This document shows positions 7,388 through 14,773 of a DNA stretch of 15,567 nt, in pieces (the first letter of the stretch is position 1; each line of letters opens with the position of its first letter). The DNA comes from JAQWQB01 sp047636995 (GTDB taxonomy: Bacteria > Bacteroidota > Bacteroidia > Flavobacteriales_D > Sanyastnellaceae), in contig JBLIGQ010000059.1 in NCBI GenBank assembly GCA_047636995.1, positions 1 to 15,567 on the forward strand, written 5' to 3'. The position numbers and the translations under genes are program-made. The notes beneath the pieces are model-generated. The model was given only the letters and a program-made list of their open reading frames with translations, was not told where the DNA came from and searched no databases.

Positions 7388-8362
7388 CTAGAACTTGTAA
7401 GAAAAACCTATAGCAAGTACTTCTTTGAACTGAACACCTGGCCCACGTCCTGAGTCTGTTATTACACCCTCAACATCAGCAACTTCCTCTTTCTTTTGAA
7501 GAATGATGTCGTCATCATATAACAACTGAGTGCTTACTGAAGCAGACATGAATTCATTGATTTTCATTGAAATCAATACTTCCCAGTTAATGTCAATGTT
7601 CTGCGGATTGTTCGCATAGTTTGAGAACAGATCTAGCTTCGTGGCAAGTCCTACATTCTCAACTAATTCCGTTGTATAAGCCAACTTAACATACCCCCCC
7701 ACTTCAGAGCGGACATTCGCGCCAGGATCAACACCAAAAGCACCAATAGATGAAAGCGAATCATTCATTACAACCGTCATTTTGTAGGTTGCTGGTGAAA
7801 GAAAAGCAGTGAATTTTTCATTCGGCTTGTAATCCATTCCAATCGATGCTAGTAAATAAGCTGGAGCCAAGAGGTCAGAAATAATATTCGTCTTATCTGG
7901 CGCCCCATCTAAGAAGGCATAACCAGGAGCAAATTGTGTTCTGAAATTCACAAGTCCACTGTAGTACCAATGTTCTGATGCTTTTCTACCATACTTTGAG
8001 GCAAAATCAATTTTATCATCGGTCTTCACTAATACCCCAGCATCGCCTTGTCTGAGCAGACCATACGCGAGGTCAAGCGTGTTATCCCAAGTAGAATTCC
8101 CTTTTGCATATTTCGCGAAGATGTTCACGAAAACAGTTCCACTAACAGAACTTTGTCCACCGGCAGCCCAGTTTTGAAGGTAAATCTGACTGAAATTTAA
8201 ACCGGTTGTCCCGCCTGTTGTCCATAACGTATCTTTCATTTCACTGCCATCAACTTGAAGTGAAGAAAATACGCGATCTTGTTCTTGAGTCGTGAGCACT
8301 TTGTCCTGAGCGTTAAGTGCAATTGAAAAGAACAGCATTGCTAAGAGAGCAATATTTTTCAT
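7388..8362 (-). CDS. DUF3078 outer-membrane-type protein
   Basis: This 324-residue protein starts with a signal peptide cut near residue 18 (IALNA before QDK). The early mature region carries the family's signature: WTTGGTTGLNFSQIYLQNWAAGGQ, seen in parts as W-x-x-G-G-x-x-G-L and L-x-N-W-A-A-G-G (residues about 47-70). Next come W-D-N-x-L-D-L-A-Y-G and K-x-D-D-K-I-D-F-A-S-K-Y-G. The rest is alternating aromatic and polar strands ending in GFSYKF, the terminal aromatic of an outer-membrane beta-barrel. DUF3078 proteins are restricted to Bacteroidota and have no known function. Only 29 bases separate it from the upstream chimeric gene on the same strand, so the two are probably cotranscribed. 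The MscS half of that chimera may once have been its operon partner. Confidence 0.88.
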   Translation of the reverse strand: MKNIALLAMLFFSIALNAQDKVLTTQEQDRVFSSLQVDGSEMKDTLWTTGGTTGLNFSQIYLQNWAAGGQSSVSGTVFVNIFAKYAKGNSTWDNTLDLAYGLLRQGDAGVLVKTDDKIDFASKYGRKASEHWYYSGLVNFRTQFAPGYAFLDGAPDKTNIISDLLAPAYLLASIGMDYKPNEKFTAFLSPATYKMTVVMNDSLSSIGAFGVDPGANVRSEVGGYVKLAYTTELVENVGLATKLDLFSNYANNPQNIDINWEVLISMKINEFMSASVSTQLLYDDDIILQKKEEVADVEGVITDSGRGPGVQFKEVLAIGFSYKF

Positions 8363-8391
8363 AATTACAAGAATTGATTTACCTGAATTTG

Positions 8392-9190
8392 TTATTTGAT
8401 TGTGTTTACGTCTGACTGCGGGAAAGAAATTGAGATGCCCGCAGAATCAAGTGCAAGTTTACTGTTTTCTATGATATCGAAGTATCTGTCCCAGCATAAA
8501 ACAGGATTGCACCAAGATCGACCCGCAAGATTCACCGAGCTATCTCCTAACTCAGAAACGGCTAATATAGGATCTGGATCAGTCATTGCACATGAGTATT
8601 CTTGTAAACCATCCGTTAAAACGCTTTCCCCTTCGCGGAAATCTGCGTTTAAAGATACACCAATTGTTAAATCCACTCTGATCTTACCTGAGTCCGTTTT
8701 AAAGGTTACTGACCCGTCATTTTGGTACTTCATCAAAAGCACTGCCTTGTCATCATGATTTATTAAATCAAGAACGGTTGCCAATCGGTCTGCGCTTAAA
8801 CTGAGCAGTTCCCTTTCATTTCGGTCATCTTCGTTATCAGGTATGTTGCCTCGTGTTGCGTCAAACTCAGTTCTTACTTTATTGCTCTTACGCAAATAGT
8901 CATTGCAGAAATTATATACCAAGCTATAAAGCCAGGTCGAAAACTTCGACTTATGATTAAACATTGACAGGTTTAAAATGACTTTTAAAAAGATGTCGTA
9001 AATCACCTCTTGTGCTAGGTCTAGATCTTTCACGAAGCTGATGGACTTGTGGTAGACTTTTTTCCGAGTAGCGGTCATAGATAACCCCAAAATCGTCGTG
9101 ACTTTTGGACTGTAAGATTACCTTTAAAAGGTTTTCGTCAGGCAAATTCTTTTTTTTGCTTTTGAGCAATGCAGTTTGGCTAAATGACAC
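8392..9190 (-). pseudogene. chimeric pseudogene: ECF sigma factor N-terminal part joined to MscS C-terminal domain, with frameshift
   Basis: The gene opens in one frame at a GTG (9190; no ATG is available) and reads ENLLKVILQSKSHDDF, VIYDRYSEK. At a run of six A (about 9057-9062) the homology moves to the next frame: VYHKSISFVKDLDLAQEVIY, DIFLKV, SKFSTWLYSLVYNFCNDYLR. This is sigma-70 region 2 of a Bacteroidota ECF sigma factor. The sigma match continues through DDKAVLLMKYQ, the start of region 4, then ends near 8695-8722. It is followed without a break by KIRVDLTIGVSLNADF, VSELGDSSVNL, YFDIIENSKLALDSAGISIS and FPQSDVN, the C-terminal alpha/beta domain of an MscS channel. The sigma DNA-binding helices, and the MscS membrane helices and pore, are missing. 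I infer deletion fusion plus a one-base insertion, hence a pseudogene; misassembly is the alternative. Confidence 0.82.
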
Positions 9191-9263
9191 CCTTAGGACG
9201 AAGCGACTTTAAAAATCCACACTAAACTCAAATAAAACCAAAGATGATTTCGCAACCCACTGA

Positions 9264-10445
9264 TTATGAACCAACATGAGAATCGGGATATCTCTTTTTG
9301 ATTGCGATTAGGCTGAAGATCCCTGCCACACCTAAAACTGCCCCTAAAAAGTAGGTGCTCGGTATATTCTGGAGAACATCTCCATACATGAAACCTGATA
9401 CCACTGCTCCTAATCCAATACCTACCTCGAGGGCCATTAACATCGTCCCTAATGCTAATGCTGTTTTACCTGGTTTTGCAAAATCAATTGCCCAAGCAAA
9501 AATGGTAGGCATATTAATACCATTAGATAAGCCATAAATAACCCCTCCCAAAATAGCAACGAAAGTTGACTCTGCAAACCCAATTACAGCCATCCCTATG
9601 CACATAAGCACATTCCCTATCATCAAAACGGGTATGCGCCCGTACTTATCAGATGCCTTTCCCGCAATGAGTCTAGCGGCTACAGAACTAAAAACGATCG
9701 TGGTGTTAAAGGCCCCCCGATAGGTGAAGCCGAGTGCACCAACAAAATCAGGCGAGATGGTCAGGAATATTCCAAATGAAAATGCAATTGGCAGCAGCGA
9801 CACTGCTGCTGGCCAACTCGCCAAATCGAACAATTGACCTTTAAATATATTAAAATGGCGAAGTTGAATGGGTTTTGGCTTGGGCAAAGTTTCAGTCAAA
9901 AACAATGAAAGAATCAAAGCAAGAATACCGAAGACCCCGCTTGTAATGAACAAGGCATCGAATCCAAATTCGACACGTATTAGCGAACCAAAAACGGGAC
10001 CCAAGGCCATTCCTGAATTTCCCGCCACTCCCAAATAACCCATCGCCTCACCTCTCCTGTTGAAGGGAACCATATCTGATAAGAGTGCGGTGGTTCCTGT
10101 AGGTCGAAAACCGGTGCTAATTCCGTGAAAAAACCGAATCAAAAAGAACAACCACAATGAAGTTGCAAAGAGGTAACTAAATCCGGCTAAAGCAGTAACA
10201 ACTGTTCCAATCAAAATCACTTTAACTCTTCCTGATTCATCTGCAATACGTCCGCTGAAAAACCTAGAAAAGAAAGCATTCAACGTGAAGACGCCAACAA
10301 TTAATCCAACATACTCCTCTCCTCCCATTGCGCGGAGATAGCTTGGCAGTTCTGGCAAGAGCATTGAGAAACTGCTCATAAACAAGACCGTACTTCCGCA
10401 TAAGATCCAGAACGGTTTTGTAAAAATTGAAGGGGAGTCTTGCAT
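9264..10445 (-). CDS. MFS transporter
   Basis: This 393-residue inner-membrane protein has about twelve hydrophobic segments in two halves joined by a cytoplasmic loop near residue 190 (ETLPKPKPIQLRHF). Between TM2 and TM3 it has the major facilitator motif A, here S-G-R-I-A-D-E-S-G-R. The matching loop in the second half reads GKASDKYGRIP. TM4-5 contains RFFHGISTGFRPTGTTALLSD, typical of drug-efflux-like and sugar-efflux-like members. The substrate cannot be named. The start is the ATG at 10445. A longer reading from a TTG at 10454 would begin inside the -7 box TAACTTTG, so I reject it. The chimeric sigma/MscS gene lies 73 bases downstream on the same strand, with no terminator seen between. 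Confidence 0.92.
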   Translation of the reverse strand: MQDSPSIFTKPFWILCGSTVLFMSSFSMLLPELPSYLRAMGGEEYVGLIVGVFTLNAFFSRFFSGRIADESGRVKVILIGTVVTALAGFSYLFATSLWLFFLIRFFHGISTGFRPTGTTALLSDMVPFNRRGEAMGYLGVAGNSGMALGPVFGSLIRVEFGFDALFITSGVFGILALILSLFLTETLPKPKPIQLRHFNIFKGQLFDLASWPAAVSLLPIAFSFGIFLTISPDFVGALGFTYRGAFNTTIVFSSVAARLIAGKASDKYGRIPVLMIGNVLMCIGMAVIGFAESTFVAILGGVIYGLSNGINMPTIFAWAIDFAKPGKTALALGTMLMALEVGIGLGAVVSGFMYGDVLQNIPSTYFLGAVLGVAGIFSLIAIKKRYPDSHVGS

Positions 10446-10451
10446 AGCGGA

Positions 10452-10459
10452 CAAAGTTA
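10452..10459 (-). promoter_or_regulatory. -7 promoter box for the MFS gene
   Basis: Minus-strand TAACTTTG matches TAnnTTTG exactly and ends six bases before the ATG at 10445, predicting a leader of only a few bases. It decides the start codon, because the alternative TTG start is part of the box. Confidence 0.6.
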
Positions 10460-10561
10460 GGGTTCCACCTCTAATTGGAGTTCAGTTTCCACGAATTACA
10501 TTGGGTTCAAATGAACTTATTCCCCTCTTTTTCATTTCACCGGAGAATAATCTGCATAGTG

Positions 10562-11118
10562 TGAAACAGCTACTTGCTTGATGTAGAATACTATTTCTCG
10601 CATTCTATTTCTCAACGTCTACAAATGGGCAATTTGAACTTTCGAGCCAAGGAACCCTTTTGGAATTGGGTGAGAATTCTGTTCGGATACGCTACGTACT
10701 TAACCTCTGAAAACATCACTTGGGACTTCGATGGTGTAGAAATAGCATGTGATGACGCTCAAGCATTACTTTTTAAAAACACCGGTAGTCAAAGCATTTA
10801 TTTACTAGCTAAAGCCAGTGATGACTGCCCTTCTTGTCAACATGGGGCCTTGATGTTGTTGATTACACCAACTCCATTTCGGAGTCTTTAGAAGGCAATT
10901 ATTCAGTAGTAAGCATGAACGGATGCAAGGTTCTCCAATCCTCTTTTCCTTCGCCATTGAATTGCGAGATAGGTGGAATGGACGGAAAACAAATTGCTTT
11001 TGCAAAAGGAAAATCTTCCATTGAATTAAAGCATCAGGGATTGGCTTTAGGAATTTACATTCTGCCCATTTGGAACCAACAGCGTACTTTAAATCAAAAA
11101 CTATGGATAATCGAATGA
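10562..11118 (+). pseudogene. frameshifted gene remnant with a possible T9SS-type tail
   Basis: Two overlapping plus-strand frames seem to be one broken gene. The first opens after a stop at 10562; its first ATG is 10625. It reads GNLNFRAKEPFWNWVRILFG, WDFDGVEIACDDAQALLF, SIYLLAKASDDCPSCQHG, then loses sense and stops at 10891. The second frame takes over around 10843-10849 with LDVVDYTNSISESLEGNYSV, VLQSSFPSPLNCEIGG, SSIELKHQGLALGIYILPI, and stops at 11118. Restoring one G to the run of four G at 10844-10847 would join them as SCQHGGLDVVDY. The end (L-x-x-G-x-Y-I-L-P-I, then K-L-W-I-I-E) resembles the last strands of a T9SS sorting domain, but the earlier part has no recognised family and there is no signal peptide. 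Either a decayed gene or a sequencing error in the G run fits. Confidence 0.5.
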
Positions 11119-11175
11119 TCTTTTCGGCACTTGCTTAGGAGGAGTCCAAAATGTATAACCATCTTTGCAACAGCC

Positions 11176-11778
11176 ATGAAATTTGTCAAAATCCCACATC
11201 AAGGAACCCTTGTAGGTCTTTACAGAACCTTCGACAAGTCTAACTTTGTTACTACAGAGGTACAAAAACTATCATTGACTTTAGCAGGAATTCCTGGCGA
11301 CAGACATTCTGGATTCCACAAGAGTGCCGGTGTTCGGGAGAAGAATCTTTATCCCAAAGGAACGCCAATCGCTAACCACAGACAATGGTCAGCATTATCT
11401 GTTGAAGAACTGGATGACATTTCGAAAAAGATGGGATTAGAAGATATTGACCCTTCTTTTATTGGTGCAAACTTCCTCATTGAAGGAATTCCTTTTCTCA
11501 CCCAACTTCCCCCGCTCACACGTCTGCGTATTGGAAATGGTAAACTGCAGTCAACTTTGGTGGTCTACGAAGAGAATCTACCCTGTAAGTTCCCGGAAGA
11601 AGAAATGCGCAAGGCAGGTTTACAACCTAATGGAGCTCCTTTTCCTATTGCGGCTTTGAACCGAAGAGGAGTTGTGGGATGGGTTGAAAATGGAGGCCGA
11701 ATTATGCCTGGAGATAAAGTTGACGTATTGATTCCTACTCATTGGTCAGATAAAATCAATCAACTTTGGCTTAAATAG
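11176..11778 (+). CDS. MOSC-domain protein
   Basis: This is a 200-residue soluble protein. MOSC domains occur in molybdenum cofactor sulfurase C-termini and in stand-alone proteins such as YiiM, and are linked to sulfur transfer or molybdenum-cofactor handling. The conserved features are visible: GIPGDRHSGFHK at 38-49, a central strand G-A-N-F-L-I-E-G-I at 97-105, the conserved cysteine C137 in EENLPCKFP, and a final strand RRGVVGWVENGG with M-P-G-D-K-V (163-182). The frame extends 15 codons upstream to a TTG at 11131, but I chose the ATG at 11176. CATCTTTG at 11160-11167 is one mismatch from the -7 box and lies 8 bases upstream. The substrate is unknown. Confidence 0.88.
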   Translation: MKFVKIPHQGTLVGLYRTFDKSNFVTTEVQKLSLTLAGIPGDRHSGFHKSAGVREKNLYPKGTPIANHRQWSALSVEELDDISKKMGLEDIDPSFIGANFLIEGIPFLTQLPPLTRLRIGNGKLQSTLVVYEENLPCKFPEEEMRKAGLQPNGAPFPIAALNRRGVVGWVENGGRIMPGDKVDVLIPTHWSDKINQLWLK

Positions 11779-11804
11779 TTTCCGCTATTGTATCTTGATT
11801 CTTC

Positions 11805-12224
11805 ATGAAGCTTAAAACCGACTATCCTGCAAAAGTTATTCTCGCCTGGGGTGAATCAATCTCAGGAAATGCCCAGCTGCGCAAATGGTTAATGGAAAAC
11901 GGATACCCTGAACTAGGCCTTTTTGTATATGCGCTCTTCAACAAAGGTGATGCGCGTGACTGGCTCATAAAAAATGGCTTCCCTCACCTAATGGCTCTGA
12001 TCAATGGTGCCGAAGGCAATCGGAATGCGCTGCTTTGGCTGCAAAAATTTGAACTTACTGTGATGTTTCATATTGCAAAAGCGGCAGATAATGATGACGC
12101 TTCATTGCATTGGCTTCTCACAAAAGGGCATAAAGAATGGTTTGTGCTCGCTCAGAAAATTCGGATTGTCAAGAATCAGATTGAATTAGATAACAACGAC
12201 GTTCACAAGATTTCATCAGACTAG
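11805..12224 (+). CDS. unrecognised protein made of 25-residue WL repeats
   Basis: I do not recognise this 139-residue protein. Its striking feature is a Trp-Leu pair at residues 28-29, 53-54, 78-79 and 103-104, exactly 25 residues apart each time. Around the pairs other positions also recur: A/L/S three residues before the W, N-G or K-G about four to five after, and a leucine-like residue at +9. This gives four tandem units of roughly W-L-x-x-N-G-x-P-x-L followed by a second helix. It suggests a small alpha-helical repeat solenoid, comparable in unit size to ankyrin-like or Sel1-like repeats but without their signatures. There is no signal peptide or membrane segment, so it is likely cytoplasmic. 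It follows the MOSC gene by 26 bases and converges with the M16 peptidase gene, the two stop codons being separated by one base. Confidence 0.78.
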   Translation: MKLKTDYPAKVILAWGESISGNAQLRKWLMENGYPELGLFVYALFNKGDARDWLIKNGFPHLMALINGAEGNRNALLWLQKFELTVMFHIAKAADNDDASLHWLLTKGHKEWFVLAQKIRIVKNQIELDNNDVHKISSD

Positions 12225-12225
12225 C

Positions 12226-13452
12226 TTAGCCCTTTCGGTAAACTAATTTACTGAAAGTTGATGGGTCAAATACCTCATTCGCTATTTCCAACAACTTACT
12301 CGATGTTAAGCCCTCTATTGCTGCGTATACTTCCTCAATAGAGTCTACTTTATCATACAGCAGATAGCTTTTTCCTAAAGCAATCATGGTCCCAGAGCCG
12401 CTGTCTTGGTTCAAGGCTATCTGACCGATTAGCTGTTGTTTAGCCATATGCAGCTGACTTGTCCCTAGTGCTTTGTCTCTGAATTTTTTCATTTCGTTTA
12501 GGACCAATTTTTCCGCTTTGGCAAAAAAGCGTTCATCTGTCCCTAAGTAAACTTGAAAAATCCCTGTATCGGCATAGCTGCTGTAGTTCGATTCAATGTT
12601 ATAAGCCATTCCGTATTTCTCCCGAATGTGCAAATTCAGCCGACTGTTCATCGCCGGGCCACCTAAGATATTGTTCAGGAGAATTAGACCTGTCTTATTT
12701 TTATGCCCGTTGCCATAAGCCACATTCCCAAGCAAATAATGCACCTGATAAGTGTCTTTATTGACTTCAATTTCAGTGGGTTTATAATTTAGAAAAGGCT
12801 GTCTGTCTTCTACTGAAGCTTCGGACTTGTAATGGCTGAGGTGCTTTTCACAGACGCGTTTTATTTTATCTACTGAAGTAGGGCCAACAACACTAAAAAC
12901 CATCTGGTCTGTTCGATACCTTCGAGAAATAAGCTCAAAAACATCTTCTCTAGAGAGCTTCTTTACTGAATCAACCGTTCCAAGAATGTTTCTGCCAATT
13001 GGATGACCTGCAAACATTTGTTCCTCGAAATCATCAAAGATCATCTCGCTGGGCACGTCCAAATAAGAATTTATTTCATCAATGACAACGTCTTTCTCCT
13101 TCTCCAATTCCTTTTCAGGAAAGGTCGAATTGAAACAGATATCTGCAATTAGTTCAACTGCACGATCAAGGTGTTTTTCGAGGTACGAAGCGTAAATCCA
13201 CGTTTCTTCCTTGGTTGTATATGCATTGATTTCGGCACCCACAGAGTCCAGACGACTAAGAATGTGAAAAGTTTTTCGCTTCTTGGTCCCCTTGAATATG
13301 CTGTGCTCGATGAAGTGAGCTAATCCTTGCTGATGCGCCAGCTCATCACGTGAACCTGCATTAACAATGAGGCCGCAGTGACTTACTTCTCGATCGGTCT
13401 GTTTGTGAATAACGCGAATCCCGTTACTCAGCTGAAAGGTGTGAAATTCCAT
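12226..13452 (-). CDS. M16 family zinc metallopeptidase (insulinase-like)
   Basis: This 408-residue protein has the inverted zinc motif H-F-I-E-H at residues 46-50 and the third zinc ligand, Glu126, in VVIDEINSY about 76 residues later, the classic M16 spacing. The second half carries R-L-N-L-H-I-R-E-K-Y-G-M-A-Y, matching the arginine/tyrosine region of processing-peptidase-type (M16B) subunits. No signal peptide is present, so a cytoplasmic site is likely. Single-length M16B enzymes usually work as dimers that degrade or process peptides. The start ATG at 13452 has an exact -7 box eight bases upstream. It is convergent with the WL-repeat gene, with no terminator hairpin between them. Confidence 0.95.
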   Translation of the reverse strand: MEFHTFQLSNGIRVIHKQTDREVSHCGLIVNAGSRDELAHQQGLAHFIEHSIFKGTKKRKTFHILSRLDSVGAEINAYTTKEETWIYASYLEKHLDRAVELIADICFNSTFPEKELEKEKDVVIDEINSYLDVPSEMIFDDFEEQMFAGHPIGRNILGTVDSVKKLSREDVFELISRRYRTDQMVFSVVGPTSVDKIKRVCEKHLSHYKSEASVEDRQPFLNYKPTEIEVNKDTYQVHYLLGNVAYGNGHKNKTGLILLNNILGGPAMNSRLNLHIREKYGMAYNIESNYSSYADTGIFQVYLGTDERFFAKAEKLVLNEMKKFRDKALGTSQLHMAKQQLIGQIALNQDSGSGTMIALGKSYLLYDKVDSIEEVYAAIEGLTSSKLLEIANEVFDPSTFSKLVYRKG

Positions 13453-13460
13453 ATGGAGTG

Positions 13461-13468
13461 CAAAGATA
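13461..13468 (-). promoter_or_regulatory. -7 promoter box for the M16 peptidase gene
   Basis: Minus-strand TATCTTTG is an exact TAnnTTTG match and ends eight bases before the ATG at 13452. No -33 TTTG is seen at normal spacing. Confidence 0.6.
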
Positions 13469-13743
13469 CTCCTACTCTAACAAATAGCCATCATGTTCGC
13501 AATTATCAGAAACTATTCTTGGTTCGTGAAAACGTATACCTCATCAGTGTCATTGTAAAACTAGAGACACAAAATTCATTTAGCTCAAGACCATCTACTC
13601 TGAGAACAAGCATCCTTCAATGAAATCTGAAAAACCCAGCTCCAATTCTTCCGAAATTCACATCTTGAAAGTGGTCTCCAACACACAGAAGCTGAGCAGG
13701 TAAGTTATCTTCTATTAATGCTATGAAACTCTGTGAGTACGGT
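13469..13743. other. divergent intergenic region without a recognised gene
   Basis: Some 275 bases lie between the M16 peptidase and histidine kinase promoter boxes. A 27-codon ORF at 13620-13703 and part of a longer plus-strand ORF cross it, but neither has recognisable content. I see no RNA gene, strong hairpin or repeat. It is larger than needed for two promoters, so regulator binding sites are possible. Confidence 0.4.
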
Positions 13744-13751
13744 TATCTTTG
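13744..13751 (+). promoter_or_regulatory. -7 promoter box for the histidine kinase gene
   Basis: TATCTTTG matches TAnnTTTG exactly and ends only four bases before the ATG at 13756. If it is used, the transcript should start at or beside the start codon, giving a leaderless mRNA. Confidence 0.55.
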
Positions 13752-13755
13752 AAGG

Positions 13756-14733
13756 ATGCGAACGCTACTACTGTTTTGTTTTCTCTTGGTCTCTGTATGC
13801 TCTTTATCACAAGAGGTGCGGCTTCAAAGTGCCAAAAGCTCTGGGGATTCATTGATTGTTTTATCAGAAGACGAACCAGCTGTTTTCAATCTTGAAGATG
13901 GGCAAATGCTCACCATTGAAGTGGTAGATGAAAAAGGTATTCGGTCCTACCCTATTGAATTAAAAACCGAACTTCCTTTTTGGCAGCAAGTAGAATTCTT
14001 ATGGGCCTTGCTGCTCCTCTTGGCCATTGCCATCTACTTTGTCTTTCGCTTTTCAGTAAATCGATCACGGAAAAACGCTGTCATTGAGGCCAAACTGGCA
14101 CATCTTGAACGGAGTGCGCTGCAAGCTCAAATGAATCCACACTTTATTTTTAATTCCCTCAACTCCATTCAAAGCTACATCGCTAACAATGAGAACCATA
14201 AAGCAAATCGTTTCCTCGCAAAGTTCAGCAGGCTTATCCGTTCAATGTTGAACCACTCTCGCTCTCAGAAAGTTACTTTGCATGAAGAAATTGAATCTTT
14301 GCGGTTGTATCTGGAATTAGAGAAGATGCGCTTCAAAGACAAGTTTGAGTATGACATTGTTATTGACGAAGACATTGACCCTTCTGACATTGAGCTTCCG
14401 CCCCTATTGATTCAGCCTTATTTAGAGAACGCCATCATTCACGGCCTCGCTCAGAAAAGAAGCATGGGCAAAATCAACTTATTTTACATCATGGACGGAA
14501 ATTATTTACTCGCCACAGTAACAGATAATGGAGTAGGTTACGAAACTTCAAAAGCTCAAAAAACGACAGGACAAGCCTCGCTTCACAAATCTGTAGGAAT
14601 GACCGTAACTCAAAAGCGTTTAGAAATGCTTGATGAAGGAAACAGAGACCGAAAAGTGCACATCAAAGAAGTGAAAGATCGTTTTGGAGAAGTTCTGGGA
14701 ACGAAGGTTGAGGTCAAGATTCGTGTGCATTAA
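13756..14733 (+). CDS. LytS/YehU-type sensor histidine kinase with very short sensor region
   Basis: This 325-residue kinase has a signal-like hydrophobic start (1-18), a periplasmic part of only about 55-60 residues, one membrane helix at about 81-99, and a cytoplasmic kinase. The His_kinase domain shows AQMNPHFIFNSLNSIQSYI with phosphoacceptor His129. The ATPase part has the N-box QPYLENAIIHG (Asn225), the G-box DNGVG (257-261) and GMTVTQKRLEML. Relatives in Bacteroidota usually carry a beta-propeller of several hundred residues plus a Y_Y_Y domain before the membrane helix. Here only a piece resembling the end of such a region (LEDGQMLTIEVVDEKGI) remains, yet the frame is intact. The kinase should phosphorylate the LytTR regulator encoded 40 bases downstream. 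The signal sensed is unknown. Confidence 0.93.
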   Translation: MRTLLLFCFLLVSVCSLSQEVRLQSAKSSGDSLIVLSEDEPAVFNLEDGQMLTIEVVDEKGIRSYPIELKTELPFWQQVEFLWALLLLLAIAIYFVFRFSVNRSRKNAVIEAKLAHLERSALQAQMNPHFIFNSLNSIQSYIANNENHKANRFLAKFSRLIRSMLNHSRSQKVTLHEEIESLRLYLELEKMRFKDKFEYDIVIDEDIDPSDIELPPLLIQPYLENAIIHGLAQKRSMGKINLFYIMDGNYLLATVTDNGVGYETSKAQKTTGQASLHKSVGMTVTQKRLEMLDEGNRDRKVHIKEVKDRFGEVLGTKVEVKIRVH

Positions 14734-14773
14734 AAAATGAGTTTGTATCTTCTTCCCATTAATAACCTTGACC

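Noticed and set aside
8396..8758. 120-codon plus-strand ORF
   Set aside because: It lies antisense to the MscS-like half of the chimera, whose minus-strand frame has clear homology. The plus-strand translation shows no recognisable motif.
10454..10454. TTG start for the MFS gene
   Set aside because: The TTG is part of the exact -7 box TAACTTTG, so it would lie upstream of the predicted transcript start. The ATG at 10445 is preferred.
13378..13623. 81-codon plus-strand ORF crossing the M16 start and the intergenic region
   Set aside because: It overlaps the start of the M16 gene on the other strand, and its translation has no domain, signal peptide or plausible composition.
13620..13703. 27-codon plus-strand ORF upstream of the histidine kinase
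   Set aside because: It is too short to support. Its serine- and lysine-rich sequence matches nothing I recognise, and no promoter box precedes it.
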